Assembly (NCBI GenBank): GCA_938020565.1
Contig: CALIHP010000033.1
Coordinates: 47,653-111,652, forward strand
Length of the DNA stretch: 64,000 nt
Direction: 5' to 3'
Source: an uncultured Anaerolineaceae bacterium
Lineage (GTDB): Bacteria > Chloroflexota > Anaerolineae > Anaerolineales > Anaerolineaceae
The notes beneath the pieces are model-generated. The model saw only the letters and a list, made by a program, of their open reading frames with translations. It was not told the DNA's origin and did not search any database. Below are positions 16,283 through 25,045 of the stretch, piece by piece. How positions within the stretch are numbered: position 1 is the stretch's first letter; each line of letters opens with the position of its first letter. The position numbers were made by a program, and so were the translations under genes.

Positions 16283-17809
16283 TCAGGGACGCCGGTCCGG
16301 AACGCGGCGGAAATCCAAAAAACCCGCCTCCGCGTCCACGGAAACCAGCGTGACCCTGACAAAATCCCCAACGTCGATCCCGCGTCCCCCTTGAACGATC
16401 TTCCCTTCAACCGGAACGCTCAGGAGCCGTACCCAGTACCCCTTTTCCGCGGCGCCGGTCACGACGCCGTCGAACGTTTCGCCGATTCGATCCTGAAGAA
16501 GGAGCGCCGCGGCAGCTTTATATACCTTGCGCTCGACCTTCGCGGCGTCGTCTTCCATTTTCGTCACACGCTCCGCCATGCGCGTCAGCTGCGCGAACGT
16601 GTACGGCGATTCCCCGCCCGCGATAAACGCCTTAAGGAGCCGCTGCGTAATCAGGTCGGGATAGCGGCGGTTCGGCGCGGTTGAATGCGCGTAATCCTTG
16701 ACCGCGAGGCCGAAATGACCTTCGCCGCTCTCGCCCGCTTTCTCGGCGACGTACTCGCCCGAGCCGAGAAGCTTGATGATCGTCAGCGATAAATCCGGAA
16801 AGCGCCGCGGGTCCTTTTGCCGCTGTTCTTCGAGAAACGCGTTCAGCGCTTTCGAATCCGGCTTTTTCGGGAGCCGCGTTTGATACGATTCAGCGACGGA
16901 GACGATCCGTTCCCAGCGTTTCGGCGTCTTAACGACCCGCCGCAGCGTCGGGAAGGCGTTACTCTTCAACGTTCGCGCGGCCACGCCGTTCGCGGCAATC
17001 ATTAAATCCTCGATCAGGTCCTTCGCGTCGTTCCGCTCCTCGACGCGGAGCTCGACGATCCGCCCCTCCTTAAAAATCGCGTTTCCTTGAACGGTCTCGA
17101 AATTCAGCGCGCCGTTCTCCTCGCGGAGCCGTCGAAGCCGTTTTGCGGCCCGATTCTGAAGCTTCAGGTTTTCCGCCAATCCGGGGACCGACGCAACCGA
17201 CGCCGGAACCGGCGCCTTCTCTTCCAGCCAGGGGCCGACCGTGTTATACGCCAGCTTGGCATGGTTCCGAACATAGGCGCGGTATATCTCCTCCGAAACC
17301 AGCCTCCCTTCCCCGTCGACCTCCATCTCCGTCACGATCGCGACCCGGTCTTCGCCCGGATCGAGCGATGTCAGATCCGTCGATAAGCGCTCGGGGAGCA
17401 TCGGGAAAACATGTCCCGGCGGATAAACCGACGTCGTGTTAATATATGCATGCCGGTCGATCACGGAGCCTAACGGGACCAGCCCGTCGACGTCGGCGAT
17501 CGCGACGAGGACGCGGATCGCCCCCTCCCCGCCCGGAAGCGCGACCGAAAGCTGGTCCAGGTCCTCCGAATCGTCGTTATCGATCGAGGACCAGGGCAAA
17601 GCGCGTAAGTCCCGGTCCGCCGGCTCCGGACGTTCCGGGCCATCGATCCGTCGAACCGCGTCGATCACGGTCGAAGGGAACGCTGGCGCCAGCCCGCGCT
17701 CGCGCATCGCTTCGTAAGCAATGCGGATCAGCTGCTCAAGATGCGTTTCAGATTGCGGCGTTTCTTTTCGGGTTCCTTTTCGATTCATGCGGCTGCGCCT
17801 TTCTATCAT
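16283..17809 (-). CDS. RNB-domain ribonuclease (RNase II/R family, short form)
   Basis: 3'-5' exoribonuclease family, 508 aa, shorter than RNase R and lacking obvious N-terminal cold-shock domains. The RNB domain starts at SIDNDDSEDLDQLSVALP and continues through VYPPGHVFPMLPERLSTDLTS, NGVAARTL and STAPNRRYPDLITQRLL. A C-terminal S1-like segment (GETFDGVVTGAAEKGYWVRL) follows. The acidic cluster reads D..DD..D.D-Q where RNase II has D..D.D-D, so the last acidic position is Gln. The SEDLDQL form fits a distinct RNB subfamily. ATG at 17809 or 17788 are both possible. Confidence 0.88.
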   Translation of the reverse strand: MIERRSRMNRKGTRKETPQSETHLEQLIRIAYEAMRERGLAPAFPSTVIDAVRRIDGPERPEPADRDLRALPWSSIDNDDSEDLDQLSVALPGGEGAIRVLVAIADVDGLVPLGSVIDRHAYINTTSVYPPGHVFPMLPERLSTDLTSLDPGEDRVAIVTEMEVDGEGRLVSEEIYRAYVRNHAKLAYNTVGPWLEEKAPVPASVASVPGLAENLKLQNRAAKRLRRLREENGALNFETVQGNAIFKEGRIVELRVEERNDAKDLIEDLMIAANGVAARTLKSNAFPTLRRVVKTPKRWERIVSVAESYQTRLPKKPDSKALNAFLEEQRQKDPRRFPDLSLTIIKLLGSGEYVAEKAGESGEGHFGLAVKDYAHSTAPNRRYPDLITQRLLKAFIAGGESPYTFAQLTRMAERVTKMEDDAAKVERKVYKAAAALLLQDRIGETFDGVVTGAAEKGYWVRLLSVPVEGKIVQGGRGIDVGDFVRVTLVSVDAEAGFLDFRRVPDRRP

Positions 17810-17958
17810 AATCCTGTATTATACCGTCCCCGGGCGAATCGGACCGTGCGCCTTCGAATCAGTCCCGGCTTCCGCATCCATATCACTATTTTAGTTTTTT
17901 GATATATATTTTATTCATTAAATTCCATTAAATTCTTTCTGCTCTGTATCGTACTCTA

Positions 17959-18261
17959 CTATCTATCTACTACCCAGTGCCCATTTTTTCCTTTCCCAAC
18001 AAACCGAATATTTGGAATTTCTTTGATATATCTTGAGATGGTCTTTTCGCTGACATTTAATGATTTAGCCATAACTTTCCAACTTATATGATTATCTTTT
18101 TCTATTATATCAATTATCGCAGCTTCCATCCCTTCGAGGGACATTCGAGGGACATTTTCCCTGCCAACCTTTTGTGTCGCAATCTTCTTCAACGGAATAA
18201 TCGTTCTGAATATATCGCCTTCTTCAAAATCTGACACATTATAGAATTTCATGACCGCCAT
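17959..18261 (-). pseudogene. C-terminal remnant of an AlbA_2/Schlafen-type ATP-binding HTH protein
   Basis: About 100 residues match the C-terminus of RecG-like AlbA_2/HATPase_c_4 proteins: FEEGDIFRTIIPL, then a winged helix (IIDIIEKDNHISWKVMAKSL, NVSEKTISRYIKEI, FVGKGKNGHWVV). The N-terminal ATP-binding two thirds are missing; the frame upstream runs antisense through a real gene. DNA here is much more AT-rich than the surroundings, in keeping with a decayed, acquired gene. Confidence 0.7.
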
Positions 18262-18327
18262 ACCTTGCATTCTCCCCGCTTGCGCCCCAAAAAGCAGGTA
18301 CAATGAAAAAAACAGGAGCCACCTATC

Positions 18328-18636
18328 ATGATTACGCATCTTGTCGCCTGGAAATTCAAGCCGGAATCGGAAATCGGCGCGGCGCATAGCGCCGTCGGCC
18401 AGATTGTCAAAGAAAAACTCGAAAGTCTGCCCGCGCTGATCCCGGAAATCCGCGCGATCTCCGCCGGAACCGACATGCTGCATACGGGCGCGTCCTACGA
18501 TTTTGCGCTCGTCGCCAGGTTCGATTCGCTCGCAGATCTCGAAACATACCGAACGCATCCCGACCACGTCAAGGTCGGGGAATATATAACTTCGATCGCC
18601 GCGGCGCGCGTCGCCGTCGACTTCGAAAGCGATTAA
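18328..18636 (+). CDS. Dabb (stress-responsive A/B barrel) domain protein
   Basis: 102 aa ferredoxin-like dimeric alpha/beta barrel protein. Family pattern: MITHLVAWKFKPE start with the conserved His, EIRAISAGTDMLHTGASYDF, LVARFDSLADLETYRTHPDH and VKVGEYI. AGGAG precedes the ATG by about 9 bases. Function is not known for most members. It points toward the thioesterase gene, with 7 bases between stops. Confidence 0.88.
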   Translation: MITHLVAWKFKPESEIGAAHSAVGQIVKEKLESLPALIPEIRAISAGTDMLHTGASYDFALVARFDSLADLETYRTHPDHVKVGEYITSIAAARVAVDFESD

Positions 18637-18643
18637 CCCCGCC

Positions 18644-19108
18644 TCAGCGGTCGCGCCAGACGGCTTCGTCCTCGTCCGCTTCGAACGGCAGCGCATACCC
18701 CGCGAACAGCTCGTAGATCTCCGGACGCTCTTTCGTCAGCCGGACCGGTTTCCAGTCCGCCGAAAGCAGCGCGTGCCGCGTTTCACCCAGCGCGCATAAG
18801 GCATGATCCGACTTCCGGAAGACGCGGTACCGAATCGTCATTTTATAACCGTTAAAAAAGATGATCCGCTGTTCCACGACCGCTTCGTCACCGTAATGGA
18901 CCGGCGACTTATAGGAGCAGGCGGAATCCGTCACAGCGATCCGCAGTCCCATTTCTTCCATCTTCGCGTAGGGGAGCCCGACCCGCTCCATGAAATCGGT
19001 TCGGGCTTCCTCGAACCAGCGGAAATAATTTGAATTATGAATAACGCCCATCTGGTCGGTTTCGTAATATTGCGTCTTATGCGTATACGGATAATAACTG
19101 ATTTGCAT
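18644..19108 (-). CDS. acyl-CoA thioesterase, YbgC/FadM (4-hydroxybenzoyl-CoA thioesterase) family
   Basis: Hot-dog-fold thioesterase of about 154 aa. The N-terminal motif YYETDQMGVIHNSNYFRWFEE carries the catalytic Asp of the family, followed by VTDSACSYKSPVHYGDEAVV and TRHALLSADWKPVRL. The ATG at 19108 fits the usual start just before the first strand. An ATG at 19120 is in frame but its Shine-Dalgarno would touch the start. It lies directly downstream of the HD-domain gene. Confidence 0.85.
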   Translation of the reverse strand: MQISYYPYTHKTQYYETDQMGVIHNSNYFRWFEEARTDFMERVGLPYAKMEEMGLRIAVTDSACSYKSPVHYGDEAVVEQRIIFFNGYKMTIRYRVFRKSDHALCALGETRHALLSADWKPVRLTKERPEIYELFAGYALPFEADEDEAVWRDR

Positions 19109-19151
19109 GCCTGATTTCATTCCTTCCCTGATCCGCCCGACGCTTCCTGCG

Positions 19152-19763
19152 CTAAGCCATTGAGTTTTCCGCGATTCCGGGGAGCAGCGAATATATATTC
19201 CCGCCAGTTTCCCGATCAAATTCTTCCTTCAACTCGAAAACGCGGTTCCAGCGCGCGACCGACCCTGCGTCGACGCCATGCCGCCGGCCCACGTCAACCA
19301 TGCGCTTTTCGATAATACAGAACCCGACCGGGAGCGCCAGATAGTCGACGAGCTGCGCCAGGCGGTCATACGCGGTATAGTCGGCGCCGAGAATAAAATC
19401 GGCTAAAAATCGCTTTTCGCTTTCGTCGATATCCCAGTACTCGTTATAACGCTGGATATCCTGAAGCGGATACGTATGTGTCAAACAGATTCGCGCGGCC
19501 TCGTCCCACCCCCGTTCCATACAGAAGCGATAACCTTCGATCTGATGCCTGGCGCGGACAACGCCGACGTACCGCCCGATATCATGCAGCAGGCAGCAAA
19601 TTGACGCCCGCTCAGGATCCATCCCCGGAACAGCCGAAGCGATTCGAAACGCCGCGTCGCCAGCGACGCGACTGTGCCGGATCCAGTTGCCCGGATTCCG
19701 CGTTTCCGCCCAGGCCAACGTCGCCAGCGCCTCCTCCCGACTCGGATACCCTCTTTCGTTCAC
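19152..19763 (-). CDS. HD-domain metal-dependent phosphohydrolase
   Basis: 203 aa. HD residues are visible: WIRHSRVAGDAAFRIA (His), CCLLHDIGRYVGV (His-Asp) and DFILGADYTAYDRLAQLVDY (Asp). The start is GTG with GGAGGAG 7 bases upstream; a nearby ATG is out of frame. The closest relatives by pattern are small single-domain HD hydrolases of unknown substrate. Probably co-transcribed with the thioesterase. Confidence 0.82.
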   Translation of the reverse strand: MNERGYPSREEALATLAWAETRNPGNWIRHSRVAGDAAFRIASAVPGMDPERASICCLLHDIGRYVGVVRARHQIEGYRFCMERGWDEAARICLTHTYPLQDIQRYNEYWDIDESEKRFLADFILGADYTAYDRLAQLVDYLALPVGFCIIEKRMVDVGRRHGVDAGSVARWNRVFELKEEFDRETGGNIYSLLPGIAENSMA

Positions 19764-19798
19764 TGCATTTCTCCTCCTCCATCCGCCCTTTGGCGCCG

Positions 19799-19826
19799 TT
19801 CCAATCCGTCCGAACTGGGCTATAAT
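19799..19826 (+). promoter_or_regulatory. promoter for the YhcH-family gene
   Basis: TTCCAA (19799-19804), 16 bases, consensus TATAAT (19821-19826), about 90 bases upstream of the ATG at 19916. Confidence 0.5.
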
Positions 19827-19915
19827 CGTTAAGTATAGTCAGCTTTCGCGAACGGACCAAATATTCCGCCTGAGCGATTGCTTCATGCGTTTCAACTCAT
19901 TCTGTCGGAGGAACT

Positions 19916-20380
19916 ATGATCTTAGACTCAATCGAAAACCTGTCGGCATACGCGGAACTCGGCGCAGGATTCGCCGACGCGGTCCGCTTTCTCGCCGGGA
20001 ATCGGCCTGAATCCCTCGCGGACGGCCGGATCGAAGTATCCGAAAACCTCTTCATCCTGGTCCAGACATACGAAACCGCGCCAGCCGAAGCGGGAAAATT
20101 CGAATCGCACCATCGTTACATCGATCTCCAATACCTCGTTGACGGCGAGGAAACCGTCGTCTGGCAGCACATCGACAGATTGACAAAAATCGACGAGAAC
20201 CCGGAACGGGATTATGTCTTTTATCAGGGCGAAGGCACGCCAGTCCCGCTGAGCGCCGGGAACTTCATGGTTTTCTTCCCGCCTGACGGTCATATGCCAG
20301 GCAGGACGCTCCATGCGCCGCGGACCAATAAAAAACTCGTTTTCAAGATCCGCTGCCCGGAGACGCTGAAGCTCGGCTAA
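19916..20380 (+). CDS. YhcH/YjgK/YiaL family (DUF386) cupin-fold protein
   Basis: 154 aa. Conserved segments: FILVQTYETAPAEAGKFESH, HRYIDLQYLVDGEE, YVFYQGEGTPVPLSAGNFMV, FFPPDGHMPGR and KLVFKIRC. Family members form a double-stranded beta-helix with a metal and are linked to sugar (sialic or sugar-acid) metabolism, possibly as mutarotases. GGAGG lies 4 bases before the ATG. The gene stands alone, convergent with the hydrogenase and overlapping it by 4 bases. Confidence 0.88.
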   Translation: MILDSIENLSAYAELGAGFADAVRFLAGNRPESLADGRIEVSENLFILVQTYETAPAEAGKFESHHRYIDLQYLVDGEETVVWQHIDRLTKIDENPERDYVFYQGEGTPVPLSAGNFMVFFPPDGHMPGRTLHAPRTNKKLVFKIRCPETLKLG

Positions 20381-21888
20381 CTCATCGATTCTTTTTCTTT
20401 CGCTTCGGAAACGGGAACGGACGACGTCCGCAGCACGCGAATCGCCCCGATCATCTCCCGGTTTCCAGCGGCGGAACTGTACTTCTCGACCAGGCGGCGC
20501 TTTTTGCCGAAATGCGAAAGCGTCGCCGGTCCTCCGACGCATCCTCCGGCGCAGAACATGCCCTCGATAAAGTTATTCGTCTTTTTATCGCGCGCCGCCT
20601 TCAGCAGCTCGCGCCGGACTTCGTCGAACCCATTCGCCATGACCCCGCGCAGCTCGAAACCGTCGTCAGCAAGGTGCTGTTCCTTGATCGCCTGCGCAAC
20701 GGCGTCGGACAGCCCGCCGCAGCGCGCGAACCCGCGTCCGAATCCGGACGCGTCCCGGACGTTAAAATCGCGCATTTCGAGTAAATTGATATTCTTCGCA
20801 AGGAACATCCCCTGCATTTCCTCAAACGTCAGGACGCAGTCGACGTATGGCGCGACCGAGCTCCAGGTAATCTCGTTCTTCTTCGCGATACAGGGACCGA
20901 TAAAAATAATCCTGCAGTCCGGGTCCTGATCCTTCAGGACGGACGAAATCTGCGCCATAGGCGAAAGGTTATGCGAAATATCGTTTTTCAAACCCGGGAC
21001 ATAGGAACGGATATAATTCACGAACGCGGGACAGCAGGACGACGTCAAAAAGCCCTTTTCAACCAGCTCCTTCGCTTCGTTCAGCGCGGTCAGGTCCGCG
21101 CCCAGCGCCGCTTCAACGCTCCGATAGAACCCAAGCTTCAGCAGTCCGGAAAAAATCATGCCGATGGTAATCTGCGGATAGGCTTCGTACTGTGAAACGA
21201 CGGACGGAGCGACGACCGCGTAAACTTTATATGCCGTATTCTCCTCCGACTCACGCAAAATCCGAATCGCGTCCGTAATAAACGACTTATCCGAAATCGC
21301 GCCGAAAGGGCATTGATACACGCACTGGCCGCAGGAGATGCATTTCGAACCGTCTATGATCGCTTTCTGATGATTCACGGGATCAATCGAAATCGCTTTC
21401 ACCGGACAGGATTTAACGCAAGGCCGGACGTTGCGGATAATCGCGCTGTATTGGCAGACCTCCATGCACAGCCCGCATTCGGTGCATTTCGATTTATCGA
21501 TTCGCGCTTTCGTATCGACGATCTCGATCGCGTCGCGGGGACAGACGCTCTGACAGCGATGCGCAATACAGCCGCGGCAGGAATCCGTCACTTTAATCCC
21601 GTCTACAGGGCATTCGTCGCAGGCAATATCGATCACCTCAACGAGCGTCGGATCGTTCTTATTCCCGCCCAGCCCGAGCTTGACCCGTTCGGAAACGATC
21701 GCGCGTTCTTTATAAACGCAGCAGCGCACGCGTGGCGAATCGTCCCGAATAACTTTTTCCGGAATACCCGATATCCTGAAATAATCGAAATCGTTATCAA
21801 ACGCAAGCCTGGCGACCTCCGCGAGCACATTGCATTTAATAATTTGTAAATTCGTATCGAATATTTTCTTCAGGTCAAATTCAGCCAT
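20377..21888 (-). CDS. [FeFe]-hydrogenase, group B type
   Basis: 503 aa. N-terminal CCVYKERAIVSERV leads into Cys-rich ferredoxin-like domains (CPVDGIKVTDSCRGCIAHRC, CTECGLCMEVC, CISCGQCVYQCPFG), then the H-cluster domain. H-cluster motifs: L1 TSSCCPAF, L2 FIGPCIAKKNEI, L3 EGMFCAGGCVGGP. These variant motifs and the Cys-rich N-terminus mark the group B monomeric enzymes of fermentative anaerobes, thought to couple ferredoxin to H2. No HydEFG maturase is in the window. A physiological role other than H2 evolution, such as redox sensing, cannot be excluded. Confidence 0.9.
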   Translation of the reverse strand: MAEFDLKKIFDTNLQIIKCNVLAEVARLAFDNDFDYFRISGIPEKVIRDDSPRVRCCVYKERAIVSERVKLGLGGNKNDPTLVEVIDIACDECPVDGIKVTDSCRGCIAHRCQSVCPRDAIEIVDTKARIDKSKCTECGLCMEVCQYSAIIRNVRPCVKSCPVKAISIDPVNHQKAIIDGSKCISCGQCVYQCPFGAISDKSFITDAIRILRESEENTAYKVYAVVAPSVVSQYEAYPQITIGMIFSGLLKLGFYRSVEAALGADLTALNEAKELVEKGFLTSSCCPAFVNYIRSYVPGLKNDISHNLSPMAQISSVLKDQDPDCRIIFIGPCIAKKNEITWSSVAPYVDCVLTFEEMQGMFLAKNINLLEMRDFNVRDASGFGRGFARCGGLSDAVAQAIKEQHLADDGFELRGVMANGFDEVRRELLKAARDKKTNNFIEGMFCAGGCVGGPATLSHFGKKRRLVEKYSSAAGNREMIGAIRVLRTSSVPVSEAKEKESMS

Positions 21889-22041
21889 TTCCTGTTTTTT
21901 ATCCCCTCAAAGCTGTCGTTTACATACCGCGCCGAAACGATTCGCGCGGCTTTTCGTCTTCGCCGCCGGCCTCCTTGCCTGTCCGTTTTCAAAGTCGGAA
22001 CGAAACCAAACGGTATCATCTTCTAATTATAAGCCGGAAAT

Positions 22042-22064
22042 AAAAAATCCTCTCAATCGAGAGG
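22042..22064 (-). terminator. rho-independent terminator after tRNA-Leu
   Basis: On the minus strand CCTCTC-GATT-GAGAGG followed by ATTTTTTA, about 20 bases past the tRNA-Leu 3' end. Confidence 0.75.
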
Positions 22065-22084
22065 CTCCCAGATCAAATCGATTG

Positions 22085-22166
22085 TGCGCTGGGGGGGAAT
22101 CGAACCCCCACGTCTTGCGACACATGGCCCTCAACCATGCCTGTCTGCCAGTTCCAGCACCAGCGC
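22085..22166 (-). tRNA. tRNA-Leu (GAG)
   Basis: 82-nt class II tRNA. Acceptor arms GCGCTGG and CCAGCGC pair fully, with discriminator A. The anticodon stem CATGG/CCATG encloses loop TTGAGGG (anticodon GAG). There is a long variable arm, and the T-loop is GTTCGATTC-like. CCA is not encoded. It marks the left edge of the accessory island, with its 5' end facing it. Confidence 0.93.
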
Positions 22167-22266
22167 AAATCACGAACGTTATTATAACGGTTCGCGCTCG
22201 ATTGTCAAGCCCGGCGATTTTCCGGGACAGAAATTTGTGAACAGTCTGTGATATTGTCTTAGTGAA

Positions 22267-22285
22267 GTCTGCGTTTCAAATTTCC
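22267..22285 (+). repeat. IS-end-like repeat, copy 1
   Basis: GTCTGCGTTTCAAATTTCC, near-identical to the right-hand copy at 27450 and inverted relative to 22868-22881. With the inverted copy it brackets the transposase remnant at 22375-22735, so it probably marks one end of a decayed insertion sequence. Confidence 0.5.
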
Positions 22286-22374
22286 GCAGTCAAGATAAGA
22301 ACCAGTTAACAATACAAAGCCAGCTCCAATTATTTGATAAAATAACAAGAAGTTCCTGTAATAAGTTTTAGACC

Positions 22375-22735
22375 AACCAGAAGGAGCTTAGAACCGTACA
22401 TTCGACGGGACCAACGCGTGCAGGAAATCGAAAATATCCTCGCCGCGCAGTCAAATTTCCGGAACGCGGCCATGATCTGCACGCAAATAACCGGCGCTAA
22501 AGTCAGTCCAGCCACCCTCGGGCGGGATGTTCATCGTGTCAGCGGTCGGATCGCGGAATCGGATCGGCTTTCCTTTCCAGAAGAAAAAGGAAAGATCGAA
22601 ATCGAAATCTTATACGGCGAATCGGATGGGATTCACGTCAGACTTCAGAAAGACCCGCGTGGAAAGAAATCCGTGGAGATTCGAGCCGCTATCGCCTGCC
22701 CCGGTAGAAATGGCTGTCTGGAAACAGAAAACTGA
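22375..22735 (+). pseudogene. ISLre2/UPF0236-type transposase remnant
   Basis: An open frame reads RRSLEPYIRRDQRVQEIEN, then ILAAQSNFRNAAMICTQITG, KVSPATLGRDVHRVSGRIAE, and LYGESDGIHVRLQ followed by KKSVEIRAAIACPGRNG before a stop. This is the internal N-terminal part of ISLre2-family transposases, including the ExDG segment. The extreme N-terminus and the whole C-terminal half are missing. The element is dead. Confidence 0.65.
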
Positions 22736-22846
22736 TGATCTCAAGCGCCGGGAGGATGAGATCCTGCCGCTTCTTTCCCGATTCGTAAGAGCGGAAAAAT
22801 GTCTTCTCCCTATCATTCACATTTCAAGAGTATAATCCATGACAGC

Positions 22847-22881
22847 GAACTTCTTTAATTCCATGGGAATTTGAAACAGAC
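22847..22881 (-). repeat. left inverted repeat flanking the HD-RyR/TIR cassette
   Basis: Contains GAACTTCTTTA (22847-22857) and AATTTGAAACAGAC (22868-22881). The same two blocks, inverted and closer together, lie at 27450-27477. Together they bracket the two-gene cassette almost exactly (coding 22947-27421). Confidence 0.55.
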
Positions 22882-22946
22882 TCTTAGGAACACGTTTCTT
22901 GGCATTTCGACGTTTCAACTATATTTTTTTCAGGAGTGAGAATACC

Positions 22947-25013
22947 ATGGCATACACGGCTTTGAAACAAATGCAAAATAAAAATGAAGAACTTTTTGGG
23001 AAAGGTGTCGGACCGTTGCATCCCGATAGGCACTACGACACAATCGATCCTGGGTTAAAAGCAACGGCTTTAAGATTCTTACATACAAGATGTGAAGGCC
23101 TTGGCTTTAATACGGAGATAGACGCACTGGAAACAATAGAGGGCAAGTTCTACGGAACAAGTTTTTTACATAATCAGATCCCATACAATATGCAGATGGA
23201 TATTAATCGATTGTGCCTGGAACGTGAGTTGGAGAAATTCATCGATTCCGGCGTAGCTGAAGACGCCTACACCATCTATTATTGTTACCTGGAAATATTC
23301 TTTGGGCATTATGGTAAATCCAAAAAAATGGTGGAGCTGCTTTCAGAATTTGAAGCCAATGGAAGCTCTCTTCTCATGAAACACCGAGATCATTACTCTC
23401 ATTCCGTTTATGTGTTTGCACTGGGGCTCGCGATATACGAGTCCAATGCCACGTATCGTTCAAAATTCAAAAGCTTCTATGGCTTTGATACAGATACCGC
23501 TAATAAGGATGAAGATCGTAGGGCTGCTTGTTGCTTCCTTGAATGTTGGGGCCTGGCTTCCCTCTTTCATGACATCGGCTATCCCTTTGAGCTCCCTTTT
23601 GAGCAAGTGTTGTCATACTTTGAAGTTGGCGGGACAAATCGCGGGGAAGGCAGCCTTTATATTGCCTACCACGATTTGGACGCACTTACACAATTAAGCA
23701 CAGAAGCAAGCGATCATTTCAAAAAGATCTATGGTCTTGTCTTTGATACCGTGGAAGATCTTTTTGCCTATGATATCTTCAAAAAACTTGGTGCAGCTTA
23801 TGATTTTACAGAAGAATACATATACAAAAAGATCCATGATAAACCCATTGCGCCGAACTCATTCGGTTACTTCATGGATCATGCCTATTTCAGTGCCACA
23901 AGACTCTACCGCGAGATCGAGACTTCCATTGGAATAAACAAGATTAATGAAAAACATGTGGATGCTCTGACTGCAATCCTAATGCATAACAGTCTATTTA
24001 AGTTTGCTATTTCTTTTTATAAGAGTGAGAAGAATCATAAAGAACCGCTGCGTATGGAATCACATCCACTGGCATATTTGTTGATGCTTTGCGATGAGCT
24101 GCAATGCTGGGACCGCACGGCATATGGGCGAAATTCACGGACGGAACTTCACCCGATGGCAACGAATTTCGATTTCAAGAATAACGCGATCCATGCCATT
24201 TACTACTATGATAAAGAAGAGCAGGAAAAAATCGATACCTTCAAGACGGAATACCGCAGATGGGAGGATGGCGGCGAAGAGGGAAAAGCTCCCCGATTAA
24301 AAGCATACAGCGACATGGCGGAGAAAGAGCAGCGCTTTGCCGCTGACATCGAAAAGATTGTGGATACATCGAACATTTCGCTGACCGTCATTCCGAACAC
24401 AAAAGAAACGGACAGAAAAAACAAGCACACCTATCTTTCCCGCAGCAACTTCCTGCACTTGTATGATTTCGCCGTTGCCCTCAATGCACGGTATTCTTAT
24501 CAAGGAAGCGAGAAGAATGTAGCAACTTCGGCTCTGGAAAAGGAATTTGAGGCACTGTCGCTCGAATACCAGATTTCCAATATCAATCAGGCGAAAAGTT
24601 TTGCACGATATCTTGATGAGCTGGGCTGCTTCTATACGGATAGGCCAGTGGATTATGAGATGATTACCTCTTTTACGGAAAAACAGATGAAGGTCTTTGC
24701 TCCGATGGAGCATGAGCGCTGGATCAGGGAGCATATCTCTATGGGATGGATCAGCGGAAATCTGTATGAGACGGCAAAGCTTCCGGACGAATTTCTGAAA
24801 CGACATGGCGATGAGATAACCGCAAGGAAAGCCCTCCGCGAACAACTGCGAATGCACAAATTGGCGATGGACGGCAAGCCGAAAAGATGGGAAATATTCG
24901 CTCACTACGAGGCGCTTCCGGAAGAGGAAAAAAAGAAAGACTTTGAGCCGTTCAACAGCATGCTAAAATTGATAAAAAAGTTCGATGGGCTTCGAATTTA
25001 CAGGCTGGATTAA
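22947..25013 (+). CDS. HD-domain phosphohydrolase with C-terminal RyR domain
   Basis: 688 aa, cytosolic. An HD-type metal site can be traced as H152 (HYSHSVYVFALG), H208-D209 (LASLFHDIGYPFE), H347 (AILMHNSLFKF) and D383 (LLMLCDELQCWDR). Residues about 587-685 match the ryanodine-receptor (RyR) domain: MEHERWIREHISMGW then HYEALPEEEKKKDFEPF and GLRIYRL. RyR domains in prokaryotes have been proposed to sense nucleotide-type ligands in conflict systems. The ATG at 22947 has AGGAG upstream; an in-frame longer start lacks one. It is followed 32 bases later by a TIR gene. Base composition is AT-richer than the neighbouring genes. The family of the N-terminal 140 residues is not recognised. The biological role is inferred. 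Confidence 0.8.
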   Translation: MAYTALKQMQNKNEELFGKGVGPLHPDRHYDTIDPGLKATALRFLHTRCEGLGFNTEIDALETIEGKFYGTSFLHNQIPYNMQMDINRLCLERELEKFIDSGVAEDAYTIYYCYLEIFFGHYGKSKKMVELLSEFEANGSSLLMKHRDHYSHSVYVFALGLAIYESNATYRSKFKSFYGFDTDTANKDEDRRAACCFLECWGLASLFHDIGYPFELPFEQVLSYFEVGGTNRGEGSLYIAYHDLDALTQLSTEASDHFKKIYGLVFDTVEDLFAYDIFKKLGAAYDFTEEYIYKKIHDKPIAPNSFGYFMDHAYFSATRLYREIETSIGINKINEKHVDALTAILMHNSLFKFAISFYKSEKNHKEPLRMESHPLAYLLMLCDELQCWDRTAYGRNSRTELHPMATNFDFKNNAIHAIYYYDKEEQEKIDTFKTEYRRWEDGGEEGKAPRLKAYSDMAEKEQRFAADIEKIVDTSNISLTVIPNTKETDRKNKHTYLSRSNFLHLYDFAVALNARYSYQGSEKNVATSALEKEFEALSLEYQISNINQAKSFARYLDELGCFYTDRPVDYEMITSFTEKQMKVFAPMEHERWIREHISMGWISGNLYETAKLPDEFLKRHGDEITARKALREQLRMHKLAMDGKPKRWEIFAHYEALPEEEKKKDFEPFNSMLKLIKKFDGLRIYRLD

Positions 25014-25045
25014 ACACCTGTGACGCAGGAAAAAGGAGAAGCGAT

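Noticed and set aside
18262..18696. N-terminal 145 codons of the long minus-strand frame ending at 17959
   Set aside because: They run antisense through the well-supported Dabb gene and resemble no family; only the part from 18261 down is homologous to anything.
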